Positions 36,800-48,456 of a stretch of 64,000 nucleotides of DNA are shown in pieces. The notes under the pieces are model-generated. The model was not told the DNA's origin. It made no database searches and was given only the letters and a program-made list of their open reading frames with translations. The stretch spans positions 36,707,296-36,771,295 of the forward strand of contig NC_030386.2 in assembly GCF_001625215.2 (NCBI RefSeq), given 5' to 3'. Within the stretch, counting starts at the first letter, position 1; each line of letters opens with the position of its first letter. The DNA is from Daucus carota subsp. sativus (lineage: Eukaryota > Streptophyta > Magnoliopsida > Apiales > Apiaceae). The position numbers were made by a program, and so were the translations under genes.

Positions 36800-39700
36800 A
36801 GGAACTGGCGTTTATAAACTGAAGGTCCTGATCGATTTGAAAGAACAATGAGTCTATGGTGAATCATTTGCGCGTCGAGTTATAAACGCCACTATACGCA
36901 TAATTAATTAACGATGTTTATATTAATGGTTCTTGAGCCTACAATTTATTTTGTTTTTAGATTAGTCACGCTGTTCAATATCAATTTTCAAAAAATGGGA
37001 GGGCCCAATTTATATTTTTTAACAAATTGAATAATCAAATATTGTCCACTTAAAATAATATCAACCTATAATAATGATCGTAAGTAATAAGGTTAAATAT
37101 TTCGAAACAAACTAATTATAATATTAAAACCGAACATGGATTCAGACCAATTTATATTATGTAAGCATGATATGCGGGGAGAAGGACAAAGATATGTAAT
37201 CCTGACCAGTGTTCTGTTTTTGATAACATGCAGATCCTATGATCCCTCATCATTTTATTTTTATTTTTTTTTGCCACATATCCCTCATCATTTTAAAATA
37301 GTGGTTTAGTTCAAATAGAGCGGTCAGAACAACGTTTGTTAATTTAAATATCGTTTGCTCAATTTGAGGTTTGCAATTCCCGACCACCTCTTGGAAAATA
37401 TGAACTTTGCTTTAAAGGGAGTATTTATTTTTCAAGGCCTACAATATCTTTTGGTTGTTTACATCTCTCATATCTATGTGGGTCATGAGCAAAACTGATT
37501 TAGACTGCAGGGAGCAATAATTTTGTCTTGGTTTAGTTTGGCAATGCAAAAAATTAATTATTCCAAACTTTGAATTTGATTTCTTGATAAATCTTAATTA
37601 TTTCCTAATTTGATGTGCTAGGCTAGAATATTAGTACATGCAAACTCCAAATGAGTCTAATCAGTTAAAAATAGATATCTACATATTTATGGCAAAATTT
37701 TGAAAGAAAAACTAATATAAAAGGACAAAAAGAATTTATATATATATTTTGTACATATATATCTCATCATAAATATATATCTTGCAATATAATATAAGAA
37801 AACATATATCAATATAAAATATATCTTGTCCTAGATTTTGTAATAGTAGCCTACATGATCTTGTTGAGTAGCTACAATTGGAATAAACTTTTCGGAACTG
37901 AAACAATAATAAAGCTTCAACTTTTTGGAACTGAAACAATAATAAAGCTTCATGGACCAACATGCTTAAGGGGATGCAATATTGTCATGGATACCTCCTA
38001 TCTACAATTCTAGATAGCAGAGTGTCTGCATGCATCTTTCTTTTAATAATTAAAAAGGGCAACTTTGACAAAATTTGTTATGAATGAAGCAGCTCTCTTT
38101 AAATTCAAATCATCATCAGTCCGGCTCACTTATCAAGCTCTTCTGAATTCCATTAACTCCGTATACCTGTTACCTATGATCTGTAGTCCCATCAATTGAT
38201 CCTTTCTTTGGCAACTCCCAGTTCTGAAATTTAACTTTACCGTTAAACTGTAAGTATACTATAATGATACTACAGCTGATGGATATGATGGTGTGCTGAC
38301 ACTCAATCTTTCTGGGAAAATGTATGTAATGGTTGCACATCATGTATAGTACAGTGTCTTGATATATATCAGCTGTTCTGTCTCTCCTTCGCTAGAAGTA
38401 GTAGTATCATTTTCGTCGATCGACACCCATACACATCTGAATTTATGCACGCGGAAAAAGGCAACTTCTAGGGCTATGTTAATTGCGAATTCGGACCGAT
38501 TTATGCTTTACAAAGAGTAATAGGTACTCTATATCATTAGTTTAATTTCTGATTAAGAGGCACTGAACACAATTTTAAGTTATCCAGAGTTTTGATCGGC
38601 TCTATATATTGAACACAAATTTTTAAAAAAGTCAAGCAGGACAGAGTTGCTTAAATTATTAGTTAATATAAAATTGTGAATATATAAATTTGTTGTATAT
38701 ATATGTTTGAAAGATAATTGAAAATTATAAAATAAAATTTTCAAATTTTCTTTTTATTCTTTATTTATGATACTAATCTTGATAAAATGACGAGCATCTC
38801 CTCCGTTTAAAATATGGGATAAAGTAATAAATTAAGAGATATGTAAGGTGACATAAAGTTAGTAAACACAATCTTAATAATTTTTTATAATGTTATTTGA
38901 GACATATTATCAATCCAAAGAGTTTCAAAGATTAGAAATGCTTTTATAGGTTATTATAAAAGAATAATAGTGTATATACTACTCGAGTGATACGCCAGTA
39001 GCGACTTATGATTATGTAAGAGAATGGAAAAAAGAAGGAAAATGTTAGATGCCCAAAATTGGGTACAAAAAGTTTCACATAATGAGTATGTGTCAACTTT
39101 TGATTGAAATGGGCTCCCTGTATATGCATTAATAGTATCAATTAAAACTTCCCACCTCACTTGCTACCTCATTTTGTGCAAAATTCTGTACCCATTTTTG
39201 TGCATGTAGCACTACTCAAAAAAGAATGTACATAAACAACAAAAATATGAATGTTGAAGTACAAACTAGAAGTAAAAAATTTGTTTTCTACGACTCAATA
39301 GTAAGTTATGCATATAATTTAAAATTAATATGACATTATAATTCAGAAATTATAATTTAATATGATATTATGGAAGAGTAATAACCTAAAAAGTTAGGCA
39401 CTTATTTCAGTGGTTTTTATTCACAATCGCTTTTAATTAATATTCTTGTGGACTGCATACTCTGTGTGACCGGAAATTATAGTTAAGTCAAGAAATTAGC
39501 TATAACGGCAGAGTGTTTTTCAGTGAACCAAATGATCGATAAACCCTGGATGTAATGACTGTCAGCACAAAAATTATGAACTCATTAAATACTTCACCAC
39601 GTCTTATTTGAGCAGCTAAACTGCATTCTCTTTGTATCCTTCAAATCCTTCACAAACATGCCTAAACCTATATATTCTCGTATATTATTAACAATTTAAC

Positions 39701-42440
39701 ATGGTATGCAATTGTGTATATAATAACTTGAATGCACACAAGGAGAGGATAGTAGATAGTAGTAATTAATATATGGAGGGAGATGGAAAATTAAAGATGC
39801 AACTTGGCTGAAACGGGGAGAGAGAAAGAGATTCTGTCATGTACAATTCAATATATATATAAGCTTGAAATATAAAACGGAGGGCTTGAAATTGAATACG
39901 CAGACACGGCATCTCCGTGTCTCCCCTCACTCCCCCGTATTTATTGTCCCGTTCCTCATTTTCAACTTTCGAATCCAATTTGCATTTCGCTTGTCCATTC
40001 ATATTTAACATTGTAGACGCATGACTAGTAATTATACACAACTTCAACGCCATGTACTCCCATCTAGCTATTTGTCGGGGCTCGCTTTTGAATTTTATTT
40101 TATTCATTTTCTAGAATATATATAATCAACAGGAGGTAAATAATAAATCTTGGGCTCCTAATTAACCTAATTCTTGTTAACATTCAGTAAACGATATATA
40201 CACATTACTCTTGACTATACTATACAATATAATATTTCCAATTCACCTGTCATGCATCTTTCACATTTACCCTCCTCAACAACCTCCTTACTTTATATAC
40301 GTTTATGTATTTATATATGATTATATCTGGATTCATGCACATCACACATGATTTCCAAGAGATCCAAAATATTGTAGTTGAAGGTGATGTATGCACAGAC
40401 ATTCCACCGTTTATGCATGAATATTTTGTACGTGAAAATAAGTGTATGTATATATCTTAGGATTTCATTAATTCTCTGGTGCTCGTTAACATTAGGTACC
40501 TGAATTGAGGAGATACATCGAGCTTACTTAACTATTCCTGAATATTCTCCTGATTGTCTCAAGAGTACCTATATATATACTTCCAGTAAATATATAGCTA
40601 GTATGGGGTTTAATTAAATTTTTGTTAAGAGAGATATCTGGTTTGGAGTGCATAATTTTTTACACCGATAATATTTATATATATGACATGTCATTTGAAT
40701 TTTAACTAAGAGAACTTTAATTGTTCTTGGAGAGGTTTTACTCTAGGTGTCGAACTATTTTGGTTTTGGTGACTGGATTTTTATAATAGCAATTCAATAA
40801 TCATAACATTATCTATTGGTAAATAAATGGTTATTGAATTTTGTTTTATGAAGAAAATAGCTTTTATCCACTTTTCTAAACAATAAAAGAGCATAAGTCG
40901 CTGATCAAATTTAAATTCAAAAAAGCTATTTATAAAATGAGAACAATTTCAGCCACTAATTCACAATTTACTCTTGAATTATTGATGAACTAATTAAATA
41001 TTAATATTTTTGAGCAAATGGCACTTTCTATCCCTGCAATTTTTATGTCTAATTTACAGCTTGCTTCCTTTATATTGTTAAAATAAAATATTAAATTGAC
41101 AATTAGGAGTATTCGGTGCATTATCAAATTTGTTCCCCAGCAGTAATCAAATGATCACTTTTTATTGAACTAAACCCTAATTTTGAAGAAAAATAGTACT
41201 TGCCGACCAAGAGTTTGTAGAAAACAGTATAAATGCACTTATCCTCCACCTTGTACGGTTGTGGGAAGGTGTTCACGCACGCTGCTATCTCACAATCGGC
41301 TATATTTCCGCCTAAATATGAGGGAGGGTTCCTGCCCATTCACTAACATATATATATATACAGATGCTGATATGGTGTATATTTAAATTAAAAATTTATT
41401 TAACTTAACATTTTAAATTATGTTTAATATTTTATTTGATTGCAAATTATATTTTTATATTAATTAATTTACTCTGACTAAATATTTTCTAATTATTACT
41501 ATTGAGTCCACTAAATTATAGCTGCAGAAAAAAAGTTACAATAATAATGTAAGATTTTGCCTTAGATTCTGTATGTCATGTCCCAATCCACAACAGTAAT
41601 GATGCTGCTCCACTGCCCCCAAATTAATTTTCTCTGCTTAAATAATAAATACTACTACATGATACATCAGTATTGTAAACATGATCTGCTGCTATGCATC
41701 TAACTAATGGAGTATCTATATTTCCAGAATCAACTGAAATAAATGTCCCTTTGTTTTTATCACATTCCATCACCAAGTCCTGCATGAGAGTGTTAAATCT
41801 CTGGGGCCCTCTTTACATACACATTTTTGTATGTATAGTACTGCATGTAAAGACTCCCTCGCGAAATCAATATGACTAACTTAGCTAGGGTTAGCTGTTT
41901 TGCTAAGTTGCTATTATTTCATAATTACTTCGTCATTTTTTCACTTTTGATTTAGATAATCTGATATTTTGTCTTTTTCTTTGATTTTCGAAGGCAAATC
42001 GGCAGAAGATGGATGAATATTAATATGGTTAGTGTGTAGTGTCAGCCTTTTCATTTTCTTGTTTGTCAGCCTTTTCATTTTCTTGTTAACGTACAAAACT
42101 ATAAGCTACAATACATGATGTAACAATCGGAGTAAAGTGGCCTGATTCTTCAATCGATATATGTACATGTAATAATGGTGCAGGACCATTTCAGATTTGT
42201 TTTTTTATAACTTAATGTATGTTCTTATTTATGACTCAGGCAGGAAATAATAATAATTCAAATTTAAGTGTGCACATCCTGAGATCTACCCTTTTTGTCC
42301 TGCTTCAACATCTTGCCTCATATTTCTCCCTCATTTCTATTGTCGGTATTATACAGTAACACCCAAGTATAATACAATTTATAATTTACCTGTGAACAGA
42401 GCGTTTAAATTTTGTTTAAGATTTATCATCTATTATAAAT
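36800..42440. other. Gene-poor stretch upstream of SPCH; no gene seen
   Basis: 5.6 kb of AT-rich DNA. ORFs here (the longest 113 codons at 39766-40107, minus) lack recognisable domains. Small tandem duplications occur at about 37875-37955 (unit ACTGAAACAATAATAAAGCTTCA) and 42037-42085 (unit GTCAGCCTTTTCATTTTCTTG). The part next to SPCH presumably carries its promoter. Confidence 0.5.
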
Positions 42441-42447
42441 TATACAG

Positions 42448-42618
42448 TGAGTGTTTGGTAAAGACTTATAAGTCCAGCTTCTGGATTATAAGTTAGGAGT
42501 GTAATAAGTCAGGAAGCACTTATAAAAAGCTAGGAATGCTAGCTTTTGTTTCAGGACTTCTACTTATTTCCCATAAAAACCAAGAAGCACTTATTTTAAG
42601 CTCACCCAAACGGCCCCA
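42448..42618. mobile_element. Short TIR foldback element (MITE-like), about 171 bp
   Basis: Left TGAGTGTTTGGTAAAGACTT and right end (reverse complement) TGGGGCCGTTTGGGTGAGCT are imperfect inverted repeats. The interior has opposing copies of AGAAGCACTTAT-like sequence. CAG flanks both sides, which may be a target duplication. Superfamily uncertain (PIF/Harbinger or hAT). Confidence 0.55.
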
Positions 42619-42934
42619 CAGTCTATCTCAACTTTCAAACTAAAAAAGATACCAAAATTTGACGATATAACCATAAAACATGATAACATTGATAGAAAAG
42701 TAATTTGTAAGAAATAGGGTATGTCACAAAAATCAATTTTAAATCGATCAAAATATAACGTATAATATTTATCGGGACAGGAGGGTTAAGTATGGGTGAT
42801 TATTATGATTTATTATCCACTTGAATTTTATTGTCATGCGAGTGTCACGCCTAGTCAGCTACGTGTTGTTATCTTGTTGATAGGCTGTGGCAGGGAGCTT
42901 TTTTGACTTTAAGTTGAAATTATATGTGTGTGAA

Positions 42935-43192
42935 GTTTGGCTTAAATTCAGAAATAAGCTAGAAGTTGATCTATAGTCAAAATTTAGTTTGAGTATTTTT
43001 TTAAATGATTTAATTTTTTTGAACTTTTATTTGATAAAAATTAATCATAAGTTAAAATTTTAATAACTCATATGTCATTAATAAATCAAAATTATCCAAA
43101 CAAATATTTTAAAGTTCTAAGTTATCAAACAAGTCATGTTAAGTCATAAGTCACAATAAGTCGTAAACCATAAACTCAGCCAAACGGGTTTC
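42935..43192. repeat. Possible decayed foldback element
   Basis: AGTTTGGCTTAAATTCAGAAATAAGC at the left and CAGCCAAACGGG preceded by AAGTCATAAGTCACAATAAG at the right are loosely inverted. It looks like an old relative of the neighbouring element at 42448-42618. Limits are approximate. Confidence 0.3.
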
Positions 43193-43603
43193 AAGACAAT
43201 CATTAGAATTCAATTATAATTTATAGGTCGTCATTTTTTTCCCGATAATAAAAATATCATTCAATCGAGCTTCGCTGAATAGTATATTCAGTCATATAAA
43301 CACGATTGTCATCCCCGTAAATAAGAAAAGGTACGAGCATATTATTAATATTTATTCAAAAACAATGTCTCATATATTTTCAGCACACTTCAAAACCATA
43401 TTTAAATAATTTAAATAAACTAATTTCAAAATATATTAGATTTTATTAAATATGATATTATCAATGTAGAAATAGAAAATAAAACTCTGTTATTAATTAT
43501 AATTGATTAATCGTGAAATTGTGTTTTTTGATTTATGAACAAAACAACGATGAAGCACCGTGTTAGGTTGAATGGTTTCAGACATCACATTTTTAAAACA
43601 TTA

Positions 43604-43923
43604 GGACTGTTTGGACAAACTTATAAAGTTTATTTTAAAATTATTTTCCTTAAAGTATGGAAATGGATTGAAAGTGATAAGTAGATAAGTTAACACAACA
43701 GCTGTTTGTATTGAAGAAGCAGAAGTTGCTTCTAGTTTCTACTTTTCTTTACCCGTTTGGGTAAATAAGTGGAAACATTTTTAATAAATTGAGGATGCTA
43801 GTTTCTCTTTCAAAGCTTCTGCTTTATTTCCAAATTCTTTATTAACTTATCTACATCTAACTTCTAATCCAGTTCTTTATTTTAAGCACGGAATCATTTA
43901 TTTAAACTTGCTCAAACGACTCC
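43604..43923. mobile_element. TIR foldback element (MITE-like), about 320 bp
   Basis: Left GGACTGTTTGGACAAACTTA and right end (reverse complement) GGAGTCGTTTGAGCAAGTTT are imperfect inverted repeats; the inner arms contain opposing AAGCAGAAG and CTTCTGCTT motifs. No ORF. The target duplication is not clear. Confidence 0.5.
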
Positions 43924-44159
43924 ATAGTGTTTGGAAAAGAAGAAAAGCTATGGTGGAGAAATCAGTATTTTCAAATTTTTGAATGTATTTCTACTTATTT
44001 AGACAAACGGGTCAACAAAAATAGAAGTTTAAAACACCTTTGCTCTTGTGAAACAAAACAAACAGGCTCATTAACATGCGTTTTTAACTCTGAAAAGATA
44101 TGGAATAAAATAACATATAATATTTTCTTAGAATTTCGACAAGGGAGATGAAATGATGG

Positions 44160-45532
44160 CAAAAAGCATTATGTGAACCTGGTAGCAAAGCAGGCTTTTG
44201 TAAAATTGGTCCATACAGTTATTAAGGAGGTCTACACCATTTGGGTCCCGAATCAGCCTGCCTCAATCAATATACTTATATATAGGAGAAGCGGGGGGCG
44301 TGTAGGTGGCGCTTCTCAGATAGCTCCATTCTATTTTTCTAATTTTCTGGAATTTTTGGATGAAAAATACTAAAAATAAAAACTACTTTTTTTGTTTCAG
44401 ATTAATTGATATGGTATATCTTAGCATAAATTAATCTGATTCTGTTTCAGATTATTAATGGAATATAGTGGCTTGCAAGTTTTTTAATCTGATTCTGTTT
44501 TAGATTGTTTAATTATGGAAAAGAGTAGCACACAAGTCTCTCTGCATTTTTAAATACTCCTATAGGTTGTAGGGTTTTGGATCATCTAAACACGACTTAC
44601 TCTCTCCCTCAATACCATAACTCTATTCGCTAGTGGTGTCGTTCTTATGCAACGACATCGTAACCCGTTTTATCCTGCGAAGCTATCATCCTACTCATAC
44701 GGTGAGGGGACGAATACGCTTTATAAACAATTTTTCATTGCCTATTTATCTTCTTCATCTAATACAATAATGAGTTACACTATGATGGATGTTTTGAATG
44801 GCGATAGAGATGATTGATTGACAAGAGTAAGAGTTTGTCGAATGTGGGAGTAAACTACTATCTCATTAATTTAAATTGATGTTTTTGCGGACAATCAATC
44901 CAAAGAAATTGGAGGAAGGAGTCACTAATGTACACCTGCATGGATTGAAATTTATCCCGACATGATTAATGTTCGTATAATTAGAACATAATATTTATCC
45001 CTATTAAAACTGGGGATGGTTTCAGAATTACATCTCAATATCGTTTTAGCTTTTACGTACTCATGTTCTTGCAAGCTTACTGTCTATTTTATTGGTCAAT
45101 CAATATATATGGCTGGATGTCATCAATCAGTTCTGTTAAAAAACCTTTTGCTTTTTACATGAAGAGCATAGTGTATATGTCTAAGAAGTAGTGTTTGGAA
45201 ATTAATGAAAATGTTAGTAAAAAACATGATTACTTTAAAAAAAACACAACTAAAATTAAGTTTCGTCATGCTTTAAATCGTTAATTATATGTAAAAATTT
45301 ATTTTCATTTTTTCACTAATGAATTATAACCCAATTTTGTAATTTTATATATTAATATTGGTATTACATCGAGATGTTTATAATATAAAATTTATTTTAT
45401 TCTACAAATATTAATTTTAAATCATTAATATAATTTTTATAGACTGCCACACATATATATTATCTTACAAATACTAATTTTAAATCATTATAACTTTTAT
45501 AGGCCGCCGCAACGCGCGGTTTTCTCAACTAG
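44160..45532 (+). mobile_element. Helitron 3' end (left limit not resolved)
   Basis: GGCCGCCGCAACGCGCGG, then TTTTCTCAA and CTAG at 45529-45532 followed by T, is a typical Helitron 3' terminus with a short imperfect GC-rich hairpin. Just upstream a 60-base block (CTTACAAATACTAATTTTAAATCATTA) is duplicated. I could not fix the 5' TC end, so the start given here is only a search limit. Confidence 0.55.
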
Positions 45533-47293
45533 TTATTGTAATTAGTTGGATTTATTATTATCCCTTTTGCCGTTGTCTTATTTCTTAAACAAATATCACA
45601 CTTTATTCGAAAAAGAGTATATTTAATTTTTTATTTTCATTTGCGAATTAAATGTTGTGGCCGGTTGGTCTTGTAGTTGGCACATTTCTAAATTTATTTA
45701 TACTAGTGTTAAAGGCTAACTATGTTGAGGAATTGAATTCGATCATTAGTCCATGGAGTAGCCCACATTTATAATATTTGTATGGTAGTGTCAAAGTTTC
45801 CTTGAAATTTTGATCATTGCTAAAAGAATATGAATCATAATTAGATTGAAAAAATACATTAAATTAAGATTACAAAACTTCTTGAACGTTGATTTTAAAA
45901 AAAAACTTCTTGAACGTTTCTATGTTCAATTTTTCAAGCACATTACTTCTCTATAATTTGGAACAGCTAGGGCGATTTTTGCAATTTGATCCGCCCAAGT
46001 GTGTTTTTTTCTTTTCCTTCTAAATTAATCCGCCCACGTTGATATAAAGCCGAGGACTTATTATTAACACATGGAGAGACATAGGCCTAGAACCAAGCAC
46101 CGCAAGCTCTGAACTTGGGCCTGGGCCTTAAATCTAACGAACAAGTCCAGTAGTATTTCCTTTTGGTATGCCTTTAAACACTAATGTTACATTAGTTTGG
46201 TTGCGTTTCGTTGAGGTGAATGATTCGGAAAGAATAAAATAAAAAACAACTATTTTATAGATAATTTTTAAGAAATTACATTCTTTTATGTCTTCAATTT
46301 CTTCTCAAATCTAGTTATAGCAGTTTTGTACTCCTTCAAATTTTTTCCAAAACTTTCTTCCTATCTCTATTAATTTCAAGTAATTATACTCATTCCATTC
46401 TATTCCCCAAACCAAACACAACGTCCATGTAAAAAAAAAAAAATGCTAATGTAAAACGCATTTGAATAGTTTTGTGTTATAATTTACTTTTTCTTATGGG
46501 AGAGTATGAAAATTCGAAAATCAATTATCCGGATTTTTGGTTTTAAAAAATTTCGAACATTTAGATATTTTTTCAGAAAACCGGACCACATATCTCATTC
46601 AAATTCTTTTTATAGAAATTCAAACCTGAATCTGAATCACTATTTTTTACAAATTGGGAAATAAATACGATCTAGTTTTTGATTTTCATAAAATTATTTT
46701 TTATAATAAATATTAAAATTATTAAAAAAATAGTATAATACATAATATATTATATTAGTAAGTAATTCTTATATACTTATATTTAATAATTATTTTACTT
46801 GTAATAGTGATTTGTATGGAGATTATAATATTTTGATATGAATTTTAGAGTGAATATAGATTATATTAAATATTAAGTATTATAATTGATAATAATAATG
46901 TGAATATAATAGAATTTAATAGTTTTAATTAATCAATTAGATAATCATAAATATAGAATGAATTATATATTCTAAAAATTTAAAAGAAAACATAAAATAA
47001 AGTAAGTTTATAAATCTGAAAATTTAATTTTTAAGTTCTTGTTAACCAATTTATAATTCATAAAATTATTTATAAGAGATTAAAATATAATTAAATTGGA
47101 TAATAATTTATAAATTAAACTTCATTGTATGTAACTGATTCGGGTCGGAATAATTTAAAATTTTTTTATAAATTTTTGATCAAGTTAAAACTAATATCGG
47201 AACTGAAGCTAGAACCACTTTCGATGATTCAGAAAACAAAATATCGATTTAATGGTCAATAACACGAACAAGATGTCCGGTTTTATATAATTA
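45533..47293. other. Gene-poor AT-rich DNA between two Helitron ends
   Basis: No gene. From about 46498 to 47285, Leu-less AT-rich sequence is bounded by CCGGA/CCGGTT-containing ends (AATTATCCGGATTTTTGG; GATGTCCGGTTTTATATAA), like the interior of the hAT MITEs in this window; termini are not readable, so it is probably a decayed copy. Confidence 0.4.
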
Positions 47294-47957
47294 CTAGCCT
47301 TTAACCCGTGCACACGGGCGCCTATATAATTCTTAAATTATTAATTCTTAATTATAATTTAAATCGTAACGTCATTTTATTAGTATTTTAGTATTAGTGA
47401 ATTGAATTCTAATTAAATTATATTAACCAACTGATTATATCTTCTAACGGAAATTTAGCTTTCACAATTTATTATCTATCTATAAATATTTTTCTGATAT
47501 TGATATGTGAAAGTTTTTTATTCAATTAATTTTAAATCAAAATTTTCATATATCATATATCTTCATATGTTATGTAATGGTTCATATTTGTAATGTTAGA
47601 GTTAAATTTCGAGTGGAATACGTTATAATTAAAAAATAGCGTTTTCAATTATTTATATGTATTTTAGACAAAAGATATTCAAAATTGTATATTTATAATT
47701 AGTTATACATTTATTTATAAGTATTTTTTAATATTAATATATGTTATTAACAATAGTTTCATCTTTTTTCAACTAATTATAAATTATATTTAAAAGATAT
47801 AATTTTAAATTATATCTTTTAAATATAATTTTATAATTTTAAAGATATAAAAGATTTTTAGTTTTAGAGGAGTGTACCAAACTAAAATTTTGTACGAGTA
47901 CAAATTATACCATGTTGGCTTTTTATAGTATAGTGTAGATAGTGTAGATAGTATAGA
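47294..47957 (-). mobile_element. Non-autonomous Helitron, about 660 bp, minus orientation
   Basis: Read on the minus strand it begins TCTATACTATCTACACTATC after an A, shares TCTATACTAT with the Helitron at 10473, and ends with hairpin CGCCCGTGTGCACGGG, then TTAAAGG and CTAG (47297-47294) followed by T. No coding capacity. A short tandem AGTGTAGAT repeat lies at its 5' end. Confidence 0.75.
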
Positions 47958-48456
47958 TGATTATTATTATTTCTTATTTTTTTATTATGATCGTCACTAT
48001 TTATTATTTATTTATTTACACAGAGAAAGGTTTCCCAGCAGTTACGATTTACGAGGATTCGAGTTCGACAAGGTGATCGCTCTGCAAACTACTCAAGTTC
48101 TTATTTACGTTTGAACAATAATGATGTGTATATTGCGCTTCTCTGTTCTGTTTTTATAGTACAAAGAAAGAAGTAGCTGCCATATTAATCTTTCTGTTCA
48201 TATAATTTTTTGAGTAATGGGAGATTTTTGAATTTAATCTCCAAAGTGTTTGATGCAAGGTAGGATTTTTTACATGGTTTTGTAGTTTCTTGGATCTTTA
48301 TGTTCTTCACAGCACTTTCTGAAATGATTTCAAGTTCTGATTTATCATATGGGATATTTTGAATTAGGGTTTTTCAAGAAACAGGCTGAAAGTGCTCTTT
48401 ATGGTTGATGTTTGTGTGGGTTTTTACAAGGGATTGATTTTTGAAAGTTTGCGATT
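47958..48456 (+). other. Promoter and 5' UTR region of the coiled-coil gene
   Basis: Immediately upstream of the ATG at 48457. No ORF; a spliced 5' UTR is possible. The Helitron ends about 500 bases before the ATG, so it lies in the promoter. Confidence 0.4.

Noticed and set aside
37736..37963. 75-codon minus-strand ORF with repeated EALLLFQF words
   Set aside because: The repeat comes from a short tandem DNA duplication; no other coding support.
39766..40107. 113-codon minus-strand ORF in the gene-poor stretch
   Set aside because: No domain, no conserved look, no promoter or splice context; length is within chance for this region.
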